NCBI GenBank assembly: GCA_964388175.1
Contig: CAYLYS010000018.1
Location: forward strand, 1 to 39,341
Length of the DNA: 39,341 nucleotides
Source: JAITWN01 sp964388175
GTDB taxonomy: Bacteria > Pseudomonadota > Gammaproteobacteria > SZUA-140
Direction of reading: 5' to 3'
The notes below the pieces were generated by a model, which saw only the letters and a list, made by a program, of their open reading frames with translations, was not told the origin of the DNA and did no database searches. Both the position numbers and the translations under genes were made by a program. This document shows, piece by piece, positions 31,530 through 39,341 of the stretch (position 1 is the stretch's first letter; each line of letters opens with the position of its first letter).

Positions 31530-33584
31530 TCAGAGATCGGCCACCAGCGTCAGATAGGCGGCCCGTTCCTGCGCCGGTGCATAAGTCCTTACGCCGTTGG
31601 CAAGTGCCACGTACTCACTGTATTTCCGGTCGAACAGGTTCTCGACGTCGAGCATGAGCCGGTAGCGCTGGTCGAAGCGCCAGGACAGTTGCGCATTGGC
31701 AGTGACGAATCCGTTCGCCTCCAGCGCATTCGCCGCGTCGATGTACCAGTCGCTCTGATAGCGCAGACCGAAACGGGCTCCTAATCCCCGCATCGGCTCA
31801 TAAGCGGCGGCGAGATTGGCCACGTGTTTCGGCGTGCTCGGCAGCGTATTGCCGTCGAAGCGCTGTGCGCCCTGCACGAAGTTCAGATATTCAGTATCGA
31901 GCAGCGCATAATCGGCGTACAGCCGCACATCGTTATCGAGATAGCTGTCCACCGAAAATTCTATCCCCTGGCGGCGGGTCTCACCGGCATTCTCCATCAC
32001 ATTCGGATCGTCCAGCGTCGGCTGGAAATCATCACTGGTATCGAGGCGCCAGGCGACCAGCGTCATCGTCGCACCCGGCCAGGGATTGCCGCGCATGCCC
32101 AGCTCGTACTGGGTCCGTACCGCGGGGTCGAGCTCGGGCCGCTTCCACAGATCCTGGTCTCTCGGCAAGGCGAAGCCGCGCCCATAGTTGGCGAACGCTT
32201 CCCAGGCCGGCGTCAGCGTGTACAGCAGACCGACTTTCGGTGAAAAGATCGACGGATCGCTGGCGGGAAAGCTGTTGGCAGCGGGAATGCGCTCGTCGAG
32301 ATCGCCGCTGAAATCGTCATAGCGCGCGCCCAGCACCAGCTTGAGCGGAGCGGCGAGCTGATGATTGATCTCGGTGAACAGCGAGGTCGTGTACAGCTTG
32401 ATATCGTAATCCTGGAACTGCGTACCGCGCGTGCGGCTGTTGCCGACCACCATGTTCCAGCGCTGGCGATGCTCCGCTTCGTCCATCCAGTCGAGACCGA
32501 GCACCCAGTTGGTGCTCCTGCCGAACAGATCGCCGGAATAGCTGTAGGACACGCCGGTGCCGATCATGTCGCGATCGTGCAGGCGTTCATTGCCGTAGTT
32601 CGAACCGACGATCTGCGCCGGCGAGATCCACTGCTGAAAATAGCGGGTGAACTTCTGATCGTAGGTCCAGGCATAGAACAGCAGCTTGGCGTTTTCCGAC
32701 AGTTGATAGCGCAGGTCCAGGCGCACCTCTCTGCGTTCCTGACGACCGCCGTTCACATCGGAGACCGCAGCGCGCGGATTGCTGTCGTAAGCCTCCTGCG
32801 GTATGTAGCCGGGTGCATCCCAGGTGGAGTAGAAATTGCGCATGCCCAGCGTGGCGTCCAGTGCGTCATTGAAGCGCCAGGTCCAGCGTGCCGCCGCATT
32901 CTGCTTCTCCCATTGGGAGTTGTCCTGATAGCCGTCGGTATGGAAACTCTGGATGGCATAGACGTGATCGAGGCGTCCATCGCGACGCGCGACCACCGCC
33001 ACTGCGTCCTGCGTGTTGAAACTGCCCTGGCGATAGCGCAGCCGGGTGAAGTCGCCCTGCTTGATGGTATGGAAGTGCACCACGCCGGCGCTGGCATAAT
33101 TGCCATAGAGCGCGGAGACCGGTCCCTTGATCACTTCCACGCGCTCGATCTCGTCCGGAATGACGATATTGGTGTCGGCGTAGCCGTCGGTTTCGTTGAG
33201 CGGTACACCGTCGAGATAGATCGCCGCATCCGGCCCGTGTGAGGCCGCTTCGAAACCGCGCATCTGAAAGGCAGCAGCCGTGCCGCCCTGATAGTACTGG
33301 ATGACTGAAATACCGGGCGATTGCCTGAGGATGTCGATGGGCGTGACATAAACGCCGTCTGCGATCTGGTGATGATCGAGCACCGTCGCGCTGCTGGCGC
33401 CGAGGCTGTCGCGCTGGGAATCGCCGCGCACCACCAGATCCTGCAGCAATACCGAGGAGCCCGCCTCGGCAGACCACGCTGTCGCAGGCAGGATACCGGC
33501 CGCAGACAGTAGGCCGGAAGCCAACATGGCTCTGGTAAGAATGGCTCTGGTAAGAATGATTCTGGCAAGAGACTGGTTTCTCAT
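31530..33584 (-). CDS. TonB-dependent outer-membrane receptor
   Basis: A 684-residue receptor. The signal peptide (about 1-38) is followed by VLLQDLVVRGD (TonB-box-like), a plug domain with QSPGISVIQYYQGG, AFQMRGFEA, AIYLDGVPLNETDGY and IERVEVIKGPVSALYGNYASAGVVHFHT, and a long barrel of aromatic-ended strands. FDRKYSEYVALANGVRTYAPAQERAAYL marks the last strands. The plug is standard for siderophore, haem or cobalamin receptors, but the ligand is not evident. The signal peptide is coded partly by a 15-nt tandem repeat (IILTRAILTRA). Its promoter overlaps a long perfect palindrome, so transcription is likely repressed by a metal- or ligand-sensing regulator. Confidence 0.9.
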   Translation of the reverse strand: MRNQSLARIILTRAILTRAMLASGLLSAAGILPATAWSAEAGSSVLLQDLVVRGDSQRDSLGASSATVLDHHQIADGVYVTPIDILRQSPGISVIQYYQGGTAAAFQMRGFEAASHGPDAAIYLDGVPLNETDGYADTNIVIPDEIERVEVIKGPVSALYGNYASAGVVHFHTIKQGDFTRLRYRQGSFNTQDAVAVVARRDGRLDHVYAIQSFHTDGYQDNSQWEKQNAAARWTWRFNDALDATLGMRNFYSTWDAPGYIPQEAYDSNPRAAVSDVNGGRQERREVRLDLRYQLSENAKLLFYAWTYDQKFTRYFQQWISPAQIVGSNYGNERLHDRDMIGTGVSYSYSGDLFGRSTNWVLGLDWMDEAEHRQRWNMVVGNSRTRGTQFQDYDIKLYTTSLFTEINHQLAAPLKLVLGARYDDFSGDLDERIPAANSFPASDPSIFSPKVGLLYTLTPAWEAFANYGRGFALPRDQDLWKRPELDPAVRTQYELGMRGNPWPGATMTLVAWRLDTSDDFQPTLDDPNVMENAGETRRQGIEFSVDSYLDNDVRLYADYALLDTEYLNFVQGAQRFDGNTLPSTPKHVANLAAAYEPMRGLGARFGLRYQSDWYIDAANALEANGFVTANAQLSWRFDQRYRLMLDVENLFDRKYSEYVALANGVRTYAPAQERAAYLTLVADL
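33530..33575. repeat. 15-nt tandem repeat at the start of the receptor gene
   Basis: Three copies of a CTCTGGTAAGAATGG-like unit (plus-strand reading) encode IILTRAILTRA in the signal peptide. Confidence 0.75.
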
Positions 33585-33610
33585 TGACGCCCCCCAGCTT
33601 TATTATGATT

Positions 33611-33658
33611 TATGAATAATACGTATTAAATATTATTCATATGGTGGCGTAATGTAAA
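33611..33658 (-). promoter_or_regulatory. TonB receptor promoter with overlapping 31-bp operator
   Basis: On the minus strand, TTTACA (33658-33653), 17 bases, TAATAT (33635-33630). A perfect inverted repeat with 11-base arms, TATGAATAATA and TATTATTCATA, separated by 9 bases, spans 33611-33641 and covers the -10 and +1. It stands out as an AT-rich island in a GC-rich genome. It differs from the plain Fur box. Confidence 0.7.
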
Positions 33659-33803
33659 CCTGCCTCGGTTCGGGAAGCCGATCCGCCCCGCGCCCCGGCA
33701 ATGCCGGTCGGGCGCTGCCACCGGCCAGAGGGCAATTCTCAATGTCGACATTGACTGCCTCTGGTACCTATGGAGCGGCAAATGCAACCGTTTGGGGGGC
33801 ACC

Positions 33804-35825
33804 ATGCCGGCTCTGCTCGATATGCTCTACCTGTCGGTCGTCGCGCTCCTGCTCAGCACCGTCCTCCTGATGCTGTGCGGGCATCGCATTTCTCACTCGC
33901 ATCCGGCTTCCGGCGCGCTCTATCTGGCTGCGATCGTGCTCGCTTCCGACGCGCTGCTGCGTACGGCGGGCATCACACTGCCGGAAACAGCGCTGCTCGC
34001 GGCATTCGCCCCCGGGCTGGTCGTCGTCCTGCTGGCGAAGAACTGGAATGCGCCGGGGCAGACCTGCTTTTATGCCGCCCTGCTCTGCAGCGGCGGCTAT
34101 CTCGCCTGCGCCGTACAGGCGAGTTACGCCGCCATCGACGATCCGCTCGGTCTCTTCTTCGCGCTGCTGCTGCTCACTCTGATCGCGGCGGTACTCACGC
34201 TGATGCTGGTGCACGCCTTCGAAGTCATCGACGTGATCTGTCGCATCCGCTGGCGGCGCCGGATTCTGCCGCAAGCGGACGGATCCTATTTCCCCAAGGT
34301 TTCACTGCATGTCCCTGCCTGCCGCGAGCCACCGGCCATGGTCATTGCCACGCTCGATGCGCTGGCGCGGCTCGATTATCCCGACTACGAGGTCATCATG
34401 GTCGATGACAACACGACCGACCCGGCGCTGTGGCGTCCGGTGCAGGAGCACTGCCGCAAGCTCGGCTTCCGCTTCTTCCATCTCGAAAACTGGCCGGGAT
34501 TCAAATCGGGCGCGCTGAACTTCGCGCTGTCGCAGACCGCGCCCGACGCCGAGATCGTCGGCATCGTCGATTCGGATTATCTGGTCGACCCCGATTACCT
34601 CAAGGAACTGGTCGGCCTGTTCCGCGAACCGCGGCTGGCCTTCGTGCAGACGCCGCAGGACTATCGCGACGTCGATCCCGACGATCGCTACTCGCTGGCG
34701 ATGTATCACGCTTACCAGTACTTCTTCAAACTCTCCATGGCCTCACGCAATGAACGCAATGGCATCATCTTCGCGGGCACGATGGGGCTGATTCGCCGCA
34801 GCGCGATGGAAGAAGCCGGCGGCTGGAACGAGTGGTGCATCACCGAGGACGCCGAACTCGCGCTGCGTCTGCTCGACCGCGGCCACGAATCGGTCTACGT
34901 GGACAAAACCTACGGCCGCGGGCTGATGCCGCTCGATTTCGCCGGCCTGAGAAAGCAGCGCTTCCGCTGGGCCTTCGGCGGCATGCAGATCCTGCGCATG
35001 CACTGGCGCAAGCTGCTGCCCTTCACCCGCCGCCGCGCCGACGCCGGCCGGCTGTCGTTCGGCCAGAAATTCGATTACTGGAGCGGCGCGCTGCAGTGGC
35101 TCAACGATCCGATCACCTCGCTCTTCACCGCCGTACTGATCATCGGCGCCGGCGTCTATGCCCTCACCCGCAACAGCCTGCTGCCGCCCATCGCCGGCAG
35201 CATGACGCTCACGCCTTTTCTGTTCATCGTCTTCGGCATGCTGAAAATTCCCTGGGCGCTGAAACTGCGCCTGCGCTGCTCCTTCGGCGAAGCCTATCGC
35301 GCCTTTCTCATTCTGCTCAGCCTGACCTGGGTGGTGACGCTCGCCTGCGCGCAGGGGCTGACGCGCAGACAGGGCGTCTTCCTGCGCACGCCCAAGGAGC
35401 GCGGACAGGGCACGCTGATCGGTTCTTTCCGCATCGCCAGCCGGGAAACAGGCATCGCGGCGCTGGTACTGGCGACCATACTGCTGCTGCAATGGCGGGT
35501 ACCGCAGGAAACGACGACGCTGCTGCTGAGCGGCCTGCTGCTGTGGCAAGCCTATATCTATTCGACCGCGCTGCGCGTCCAGCGCTGGAGCTGCGCTCGC
35601 TCGCATAAGCCGGCGCGCGGCCGCCGCATCATCGATCTCGACGCCAGCGCCACGTCCACGCGCCGGCGCCTCGCCATCGCCCTGCTCGCCGGCGCGCTCG
35701 GCCTGTCGGGCGCCTATCACGCCTCACCGGCGTTCGCGCCGAGCATCGACACGGCGGTACTTATCGCACAGGATCGGAACAACCAGGCTCAGAACAATAT
35801 CCCTGCTTCCACGCCGCCGTATTGA
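33804..35825 (+). CDS. Processive family-2 glycosyltransferase (cellulose-synthase-like)
   Basis: A 673-residue membrane glycosyltransferase. About four N-terminal membrane segments precede a cytoplasmic GT2 domain with VDDN (first Asp pair), IVDSDYLVDPDYL (DxD), AFVQTPQDY, CITEDAELALRL (TED, catalytic base) and KQRFRWAFGG (QxxRW, processive marker). Three or four more membrane segments follow, and the tail is hydrophilic. The set is that of cellulose-synthase-like enzymes making beta-linked polysaccharide. It lacks a PilZ domain. The ATG at 33804 is preceded by GGGGGG. Its 3' end overlaps the convergent barrel gene by 37 bases. Confidence 0.85.
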   Translation: MPALLDMLYLSVVALLLSTVLLMLCGHRISHSHPASGALYLAAIVLASDALLRTAGITLPETALLAAFAPGLVVVLLAKNWNAPGQTCFYAALLCSGGYLACAVQASYAAIDDPLGLFFALLLLTLIAAVLTLMLVHAFEVIDVICRIRWRRRILPQADGSYFPKVSLHVPACREPPAMVIATLDALARLDYPDYEVIMVDDNTTDPALWRPVQEHCRKLGFRFFHLENWPGFKSGALNFALSQTAPDAEIVGIVDSDYLVDPDYLKELVGLFREPRLAFVQTPQDYRDVDPDDRYSLAMYHAYQYFFKLSMASRNERNGIIFAGTMGLIRRSAMEEAGGWNEWCITEDAELALRLLDRGHESVYVDKTYGRGLMPLDFAGLRKQRFRWAFGGMQILRMHWRKLLPFTRRRADAGRLSFGQKFDYWSGALQWLNDPITSLFTAVLIIGAGVYALTRNSLLPPIAGSMTLTPFLFIVFGMLKIPWALKLRLRCSFGEAYRAFLILLSLTWVVTLACAQGLTRRQGVFLRTPKERGQGTLIGSFRIASRETGIAALVLATILLLQWRVPQETTTLLLSGLLLWQAYIYSTALRVQRWSCARSHKPARGRRIIDLDASATSTRRRLAIALLAGALGLSGAYHASPAFAPSIDTAVLIAQDRNNQAQNNIPASTPPY

Positions 35826-36448
35826 GTGTCACGGTCGTTTGCCGCCTTCTGATAGCCGTATTTGAGCACCAGGCTGCCCAGACTGCCGCGTACGCCGAAC
35901 AGTACGCCGGCACCATAGCTGTTGGCATCGTCGCCGCCCATCCAGAACACATCGCTGCCCACCGAGACCGCACCGCTCAGCCAGTGCCGGAAGCGCAGCC
36001 GGCTCCACAGAAAGTGGTCGATCGTCGCGTAGGAAGCAAGCAGCTCGGTCTCCAGGCCCGGTGTCGTGGATTGCACCGCCAGCTTGGCGAGGCCGCCGGC
36101 CTTTTCCGACTCCCTTTTGGGCCGCAGCGCACTGCGCTCGGTCTTGTCGATGAAGCTCGGGCCGACCATCACCGACGCGCGCCAATCCCCGTCCCGGCGC
36201 AACCCGACGAGGGGAGCGACGATCTTCTGGTTGGCGGAAACGGTGAACCCCTGATTGATGTAGCGGTAATCGAGATCGGCGAGAAACACCTCGTACACCA
36301 CCAGATCGTCACCGCCCTGCATACCGAGAAAAGCGATGCGGCCGCCTTCGCCGTCCGACTCGTAGCCGCCATAAAAACCCGCCTGCGCGCCGGGAGCCAG
36401 TGCGCACAGCAGAACCAGATTGCGGCATTGCGGAAACAAACGGCGCAT
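35789..36448 (-). CDS. Secreted beta-barrel-like protein, BcsS-like
   Basis: A 219-residue secreted protein. The signal peptide (about 1-23, ending AQA) is followed by GFYGGYESDGEGGRIAFLGMQGGDDLVVYEVFLADLDYRY, and alternating strands run to EAGILF with a terminal Phe. The segment LLASYATIDHFLWSRLRFRHW, GSDVFWMGGDDANSYGAGVLFG, LGSLVLKYGYQ resembles BcsS, an accessory envelope protein found with bacterial cellulose synthase genes. The facing gene is a cellulose-synthase-like enzyme, which supports this. The ATG at 36448 has GGAGG upstream; the longer open frame to 36790 looks non-coding. Assignment by eye. Confidence 0.6.
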   Translation of the reverse strand: MRRLFPQCRNLVLLCALAPGAQAGFYGGYESDGEGGRIAFLGMQGGDDLVVYEVFLADLDYRYINQGFTVSANQKIVAPLVGLRRDGDWRASVMVGPSFIDKTERSALRPKRESEKAGGLAKLAVQSTTPGLETELLASYATIDHFLWSRLRFRHWLSGAVSVGSDVFWMGGDDANSYGAGVLFGVRGSLGSLVLKYGYQKAANDRDTQYGGVEAGILF

Positions 36449-36844
36449 GCGGACCTCCGCCGGATCGGGCGCTCCGGCGCAAGGCAGCAGCCGGGGAGCC
36501 GCCATTTTAGGCGGGCGGGTGTAGGCGACACATTGATTATTGTCAGTTGCCGCGCGGCAGAGCGGGCCGTTTGACCACGGCTGCGCTGTAAGTTGGATTG
36601 GAATTTGAGCCTGCATTTGAACCGGATTGGACCGACGATCCGCCCCGGCCAGCGGCAGGCGCAGGCAGCCATGCCCGCAGTCCGGGCTGGTCCGTGAACC
36701 CGGTTTCACGGTGATCACCGCCGCGGACGGCCTGCACGGGGTGGGCCTGGCGCTGTGCCGGACCGTACCGGGCCCCCAGAACCGGGCCAAATCGGGCCGG
36801 GATGCACCCAGCTGCCATGATCCGGGTCCGTTTTCCCGCGAACA
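36449..36844. other. 396-base spacer, no gene seen
   Basis: Between the divergent barrel and rpsD operons. Visible are a GCCGCGCGGC palindrome near 36550, a GGATTGGAATTTGAG-like imperfect repeat near 36593-36628, and CGGGCC repeats near 36770-36800. No open frame has coding character; it must contain the barrel gene's promoter, which I cannot fix. Confidence 0.4.
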
Positions 36845-36873
36845 TTGACCGAAATTACGCTAATAGTTATCAT
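36845..36873 (+). promoter_or_regulatory. Strong sigma70 promoter for the small ORF-rpsD operon
   Basis: TTGACC (36845-36850, 5 of 6) and TATCAT (36868-36873, 5 of 6) with a 17-base spacer. The start point near 36880 leaves a leader of about 25 bases. Confidence 0.75.
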
Positions 36874-36904
36874 TGGCCGCGCTAACCGTCGGACCGGCCG
36901 TGCC

Positions 36905-37192
36905 ATGAACCCGCCTGCAGAGTGCGAAGCACTATACGATCCGGATTTACCTGACGCCAACTCAGTGATAGCCTCCCTCTGCTGCGTCGCCACGCAGTAC
37001 GCGAGCAGGCCTTCCACCGAGCTGGCGCAGCTTGCGCTCGATCTGGCCCACAAACTGACTGCGCCCGAATACGCTGAATCGAAACTGATCAGTGAAGTCG
37101 CGCAACAGCTGGTAAGACAGTGGCATCAGGTTCTGTGCGAACGCATGAATGCGTTCGCCGGCGCCGTGCCGGGCAGCCGAGCCGTCAACTAA
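36905..37192 (+). CDS. Small unknown protein upstream of rpsD
   Basis: A 95-residue acidic-to-neutral protein with mostly helical sequence (DANSVIASLCCVATQYASR, ELAQLALDLAHKLTAPEYAESKLISEVAQQLVRQWHQVL) and three Cys residues. No signal or membrane segment is seen, and I recognise no family. The start ATG at 36905 lies about 25 bases after a strong promoter but has no clear ribosome site. The stop is 20 bases before the rpsD start, so the two share a message. It may be a regulator or a fortuitous leader ORF. Confidence 0.55.
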   Translation: MNPPAECEALYDPDLPDANSVIASLCCVATQYASRPSTELAQLALDLAHKLTAPEYAESKLISEVAQQLVRQWHQVLCERMNAFAGAVPGSRAVN

Positions 37193-37212
37193 TCATTTTG
37201 CTTGGAGCAGTT

Positions 37213-37830
37213 ATGTCGCGATATACCGGACCGAGACTGAGAATCATGCGTGCGCTGGGCGTCGATCTGCCCGGTCTGTCGCACAAGAGCACCGAAAGCC
37301 GCCCCAACCCGCCCGGCCAGCACGGCGCCAAGGGTTCGCGCCGCCGCAAGTCGGACTTCAGCATCAAGCTGCGCGAAAAGCAGAAGCTGCGTTTCAACTA
37401 CGGTGTTTCCGAGCGCCAGCTGCGCCGCCTCATGCTCGATGCGCGCAAGAGCAACGATCCGACGGGCGATGCGCTGCTGCAGCTACTCGAGCGCCGTCTC
37501 GACAACGTGGTATTCCGCGCCGGCTTCGCGCCGACCATCATGGCCGCGCGCCAGTTGGTGTCGCATCGCCATGTGCGTGTGAACGGTCAGATCATCAACA
37601 TCCCGTCGCTGCGCCTGAAGGTCGGTGACGAGATCAGCATCAAGCCGAAGAGCATCGATCTGCCCATCGTCATGGGTGCGCTGCAGGATCCGCCGCTGAC
37701 CCGTCCCGAGTGGCTGTCCTGGGACGAGGAAAAGAAAGCCGGCAAGCTTGCGCACATCCCCGCCGTCGAAGACGTGCCCTTCCCGATCGACGTGCAGCAG
37801 GTGGTCGAGTACTACGCCAACCGCCTGTAG
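37213..37830 (+). CDS. rpsD: Ribosomal protein S4 outside the usual ribosomal operon
   Basis: A 205-residue S4. It starts MSRYTGPRLRIMRALGVDLPGL and holds PPGQHGAKGSRRRKSDFSIKLREKQKLRFNYGVSERQLRRLM, followed by the S4 RNA-binding domain (LLQLLERRLDNVVFRAGFAPTIMAARQLVSHRHVRVNGQIINIPSLRLKVGDEI) and the end VVEYYANRL. S4 nucleates 30S assembly and binds 16S rRNA. No CxxC zinc motif is present. In gammaproteobacteria rpsD usually stands between rpsK and rpoA; here it stands alone with its own promoter and terminator, so it may be a second copy. The ribosome site TTGGAG is at good distance. Confidence 0.93.
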   Translation: MSRYTGPRLRIMRALGVDLPGLSHKSTESRPNPPGQHGAKGSRRRKSDFSIKLREKQKLRFNYGVSERQLRRLMLDARKSNDPTGDALLQLLERRLDNVVFRAGFAPTIMAARQLVSHRHVRVNGQIINIPSLRLKVGDEISIKPKSIDLPIVMGALQDPPLTRPEWLSWDEEKKAGKLAHIPAVEDVPFPIDVQQVVEYYANRL

Positions 37831-37839
37831 CAGCGACAC

Positions 37840-37865
37840 GGCCGGCGGTGCATGCACCGCCGGCC
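37840..37865. terminator. Perfect 26-bp palindrome after rpsD
   Basis: A 13-base arm beginning GGCCGGCGGTGCA meets its exact complement with no loop. It lacks a T-run; the next hairpin looks like the true terminator. Confidence 0.5.
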
Positions 37866-37887
37866 TGCGCAGCACCCCGTGTTCCCG

Positions 37888-37919
37888 AAGCCATGGCCAT
37901 CGCCATGGCTTTCGTTTTT
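37888..37919 (+). terminator. Rho-independent terminator of the rpsD operon
   Basis: AAGCCATGGC and GCCATGGCTT are perfect 10-base arms with a CATC loop, followed by TCGTTTTT. Confidence 0.75.
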
Positions 37920-37944
37920 CCTCATCCGCGCCACACCGCTACGC

Positions 37945-38430
37945 ATGACCACGGTGATACTGCTCTGGCTGCTCGCTGCCCTGCTCATCATTGCCGGCGT
38001 CATCGGCCTGGTACTGCCGGCCATTCCGGGCGCGCCGCTGCTCTTCGCCGGCCTGTTGCTCGCGGCCTGGGCCGAGGACTTCGTCCACGTCGGCAGCGGT
38101 ACGCTGATCGTGCTCGGCGTGCTCGCCATCCTCACCTATGTGCTCGATTTCATCGCCTCGGCGCTCGGCGCACGCCGCTTCGGCGCTTCCACGCGCGCCA
38201 TCGTCGGCGCCATGCTGGGCGCGGTGATCGGCATTTTCTTCGGCATCCCCGGTATCGTGCTCGGCCCCTTCCTCGGCGCAGTGATCGGCGAACTCAGCGT
38301 ACGGCGCGACCTGCACGGCGCGACGCGTGCCGGCATCGGCGCCTTCATCGGGCTGGTGCTGGCTACCGCAGGCAAGCTTGCGCTCGGCTTCACCATGATC
38401 GGCCTGTTCCTGCTGGTGCGCTTTCTCTGA
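37945..38430 (+). CDS. DUF456 membrane protein
   Basis: A 161-residue protein with about four hydrophobic segments rich in Gly. The pattern LLWLLAALLIIAGVIGLVLPAIPGAPLLFAGLLLAAWAEDF, followed by GARRFGASTRAIVGAMLGAVIGIFFGIPGIVLGPFLGAVIGEL, is that of DUF456 (PF04306). Function is unknown. The ATG at 37945 begins the first membrane helix. It follows the rpsD terminator, so it probably has its own promoter or limited read-through. Confidence 0.88.
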   Translation: MTTVILLWLLAALLIIAGVIGLVLPAIPGAPLLFAGLLLAAWAEDFVHVGSGTLIVLGVLAILTYVLDFIASALGARRFGASTRAIVGAMLGAVIGIFFGIPGIVLGPFLGAVIGELSVRRDLHGATRAGIGAFIGLVLATAGKLALGFTMIGLFLLVRFL

Positions 38431-38462
38431 AGTGCGCGCTCGGGTGCGCCCGGGGCGCCCGC

Positions 38463-38483
38463 CTTATCGCGATTCATGATAAG
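38463..38483. promoter_or_regulatory. CTTATC-N9-GATAAG inverted repeat before the rhodanese gene
   Basis: A 6-base inverted repeat with a 9-base spacer, 33 bases after the DUF456 stop and 77 before the next start. It may be an operator. Confidence 0.3.
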
Positions 38484-38559
38484 GGCATGAGAAAAAGTTA
38501 GTTCAGCGCCGCGCCGGGCTTTTCTACAGTGGAGTCTTCGCAATTAGGGAGATTTCACC

Positions 38560-39341
38560 TTGGCATTCTTGAAACGGATAGCGCTTTCCTGGACCGCGCT
38601 GCTGGCCCTGCCGGCCTTCGCAGCCCCTGCCGATTTTCTGGTCAGCACCGACTGGCTGGAAAAGAACCTCAACGACCCGAAACTGCGGGTGATCGAGGTC
38701 AGCACCGACACGGGTGTCTATGAACGCGGCCACATCGCCGGCGCAGTCAATTTCCGCTGGCACACCGACCTGGTCGACCAGGTCCGCCGCGACATCGTCA
38801 GCCGCGAAGACTTCGAGCAGAAGCTGCGCGCGGCCGGCATCTCCGGCGACAACACCATCGTGCTCTACGGCGACAACAACAACTGGTTCGCCGCCTGGGG
38901 CGCCTGGGTATTCGATGTCTACCGCATCGAGAACGTCAAGCTGCTCGACGGCGGCCGCAAGAAGTGGGAAGCCGAAAACCGGCCGCTCACTCCGATCGCC
39001 AAGCAGCACAAGGCCGGCAACATCAAGGTCGGCGAACCCGACTGGGCGCTGCGCGCGCGCCTCGGCGACGTGGTCGCGGTGGCCGAGAAGAAGCGCGACC
39101 AGGCGCTGGTCGACATCCGTTCACCGGATGAATACAACGGCAAGATCTTCGCGCCGGCCGGTTTCCAGGAACTGGCGGTGCGGGCGGGCCACATTCCCGG
39201 CGCGGTCAATGTGCCCTGGGGCCAGGCCGTCGCCGCCGACGGCACGTTCAAATCCGTCGATGAGCTGAAAAAGATCTACGCCGCGGCCGGCATCGACGGC
39301 AGCAAGCCGGTCATCACCTATTGCCGCATCGGCGAGCGCTC
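38560..39341 (+). CDS. Secreted tandem-rhodanese sulfurtransferase (3' end outside window)
   Basis: The 5' 260 codons of a two-domain rhodanese (thiosulfate or mercaptopyruvate sulfurtransferase). The signal peptide (MAFLKRIALSWTALLALPAFA) is followed by APADFLVSTDWLEKNL. The first domain has ERGHIAGAVNFRWHTDLVD; the second has LVDIRSPDEYNGK, AGHIPGAVNVPWGQAV and ITYCRIGER with the catalytic Cys at about 255. Such enzymes transfer sulfane sulfur, here in the periplasm. The start is a TTG at 38560 with TTAGGGAG 8-9 bases upstream. The frame is open to the window end. Confidence 0.88.
   Translation, partial: MAFLKRIALSWTALLALPAFAAPADFLVSTDWLEKNLNDPKLRVIEVSTDTGVYERGHIAGAVNFRWHTDLVDQVRRDIVSREDFEQKLRAAGISGDNTIVLYGDNNNWFAAWGAWVFDVYRIENVKLLDGGRKKWEAENRPLTPIAKQHKAGNIKVGEPDWALRARLGDVVAVAEKKRDQALVDIRSPDEYNGKIFAPAGFQELAVRAGHIPGAVNVPWGQAVAADGTFKSVDELKKIYAAAGIDGSKPVITYCRIGER

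Noticed and set aside
36449..36790. Upstream extension of the BcsS-like gene
   Set aside because: The extension lacks family character and would bury the signal peptide; a GGAGG site points to 36448.

Overview
This is a GC-rich (roughly 64 %) chromosomal segment of a proteobacterium. A gammaproteobacterium fits best: Slp lipoproteins, a DUF4156 lipoprotein, SlyD with a His-rich tail, YgiQ, YchJ, DUF3301, DUF1289, SprT and an FNR with all four cluster cysteines occur together. I cannot place the genus. Most genes are housekeeping or stress genes in short operons, with little sign of horizontal transfer. There are no rRNA or tRNA genes, CRISPR arrays, transposase genes or prophage genes.

Layout. 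1-5.3 kb: tail of a UbiA-type prenyltransferase, a 59-aa DUF1289 Fe-S protein, Uup (ABC-F), overlapping SprT metallopeptidase and SET-domain genes on the minus strand, and an MFS transporter that may be read from a leaderless mRNA. 5.3-9.6 kb: a hairpin-rich spacer, then typA/bipA, rhlE and arfB on the minus strand. 9.9-13.5 kb: plus-strand run of two Slp-like lipoproteins, CopC, CopD, MsrB and a stand-alone cyclic-nucleotide-binding domain. 13.5-13.9 kb: a second hairpin-rich spacer. 13.9-18.5 kb: HIT protein, YgiQ, NYN-LOTUS protein, phospholipid-type methyltransferase and cold-shock protein, all minus. 18.7-25.1 kb: cysteine-less thioredoxin-like protein and class I FBP aldolase (plus), then DUF4156 lipoprotein, citrate synthase, SlyD, RecQ and DUF3301 (minus). 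25.3-28.4 kb: YchJ, ABM monooxygenase, nickel superoxide dismutase with its maturation protease SodX, and an outer-membrane-type barrel. 28.6-31.5 kb: fnr followed by ompW with an FNR box between them, a gene remnant, a small membrane protein and a small lipoprotein. 31.5-36.4 kb: a TonB-dependent receptor under an operator-like palindrome, and a processive GT2 glycosyltransferase convergent with a BcsS-like barrel. 36.8-39.3 kb: a small unknown gene with rpsD, DUF456, and a secreted rhodanese cut by the window end.

How they work together. Several neighbours make functional pairs: NiSOD with SodX, CopC with CopD, FNR with OmpW, the GT2 enzyme with the barrel, rhlE with typA, and YgiQ with the HIT protein. 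There is a loose oxygen, redox and metal theme: NiSOD, FNR, MsrB without its zinc site, metal-independent class I aldolase, CopCD and a tightly controlled TonB receptor.

The most unusual content is non-coding. Two copies of a ~97-nt element (5427-5522 and 13740-13837) each fold into a perfect 19-bp stem, and both stem differences between the copies are matched by compensating changes on the other arm. Many short degenerate tandem arrays (unit 11-15 nt) also occur between genes and near the 5' ends of recQ, copD and the TonB receptor gene. I see no complete new defence or mobile system; the paired-arm element is the best candidate for something undescribed.
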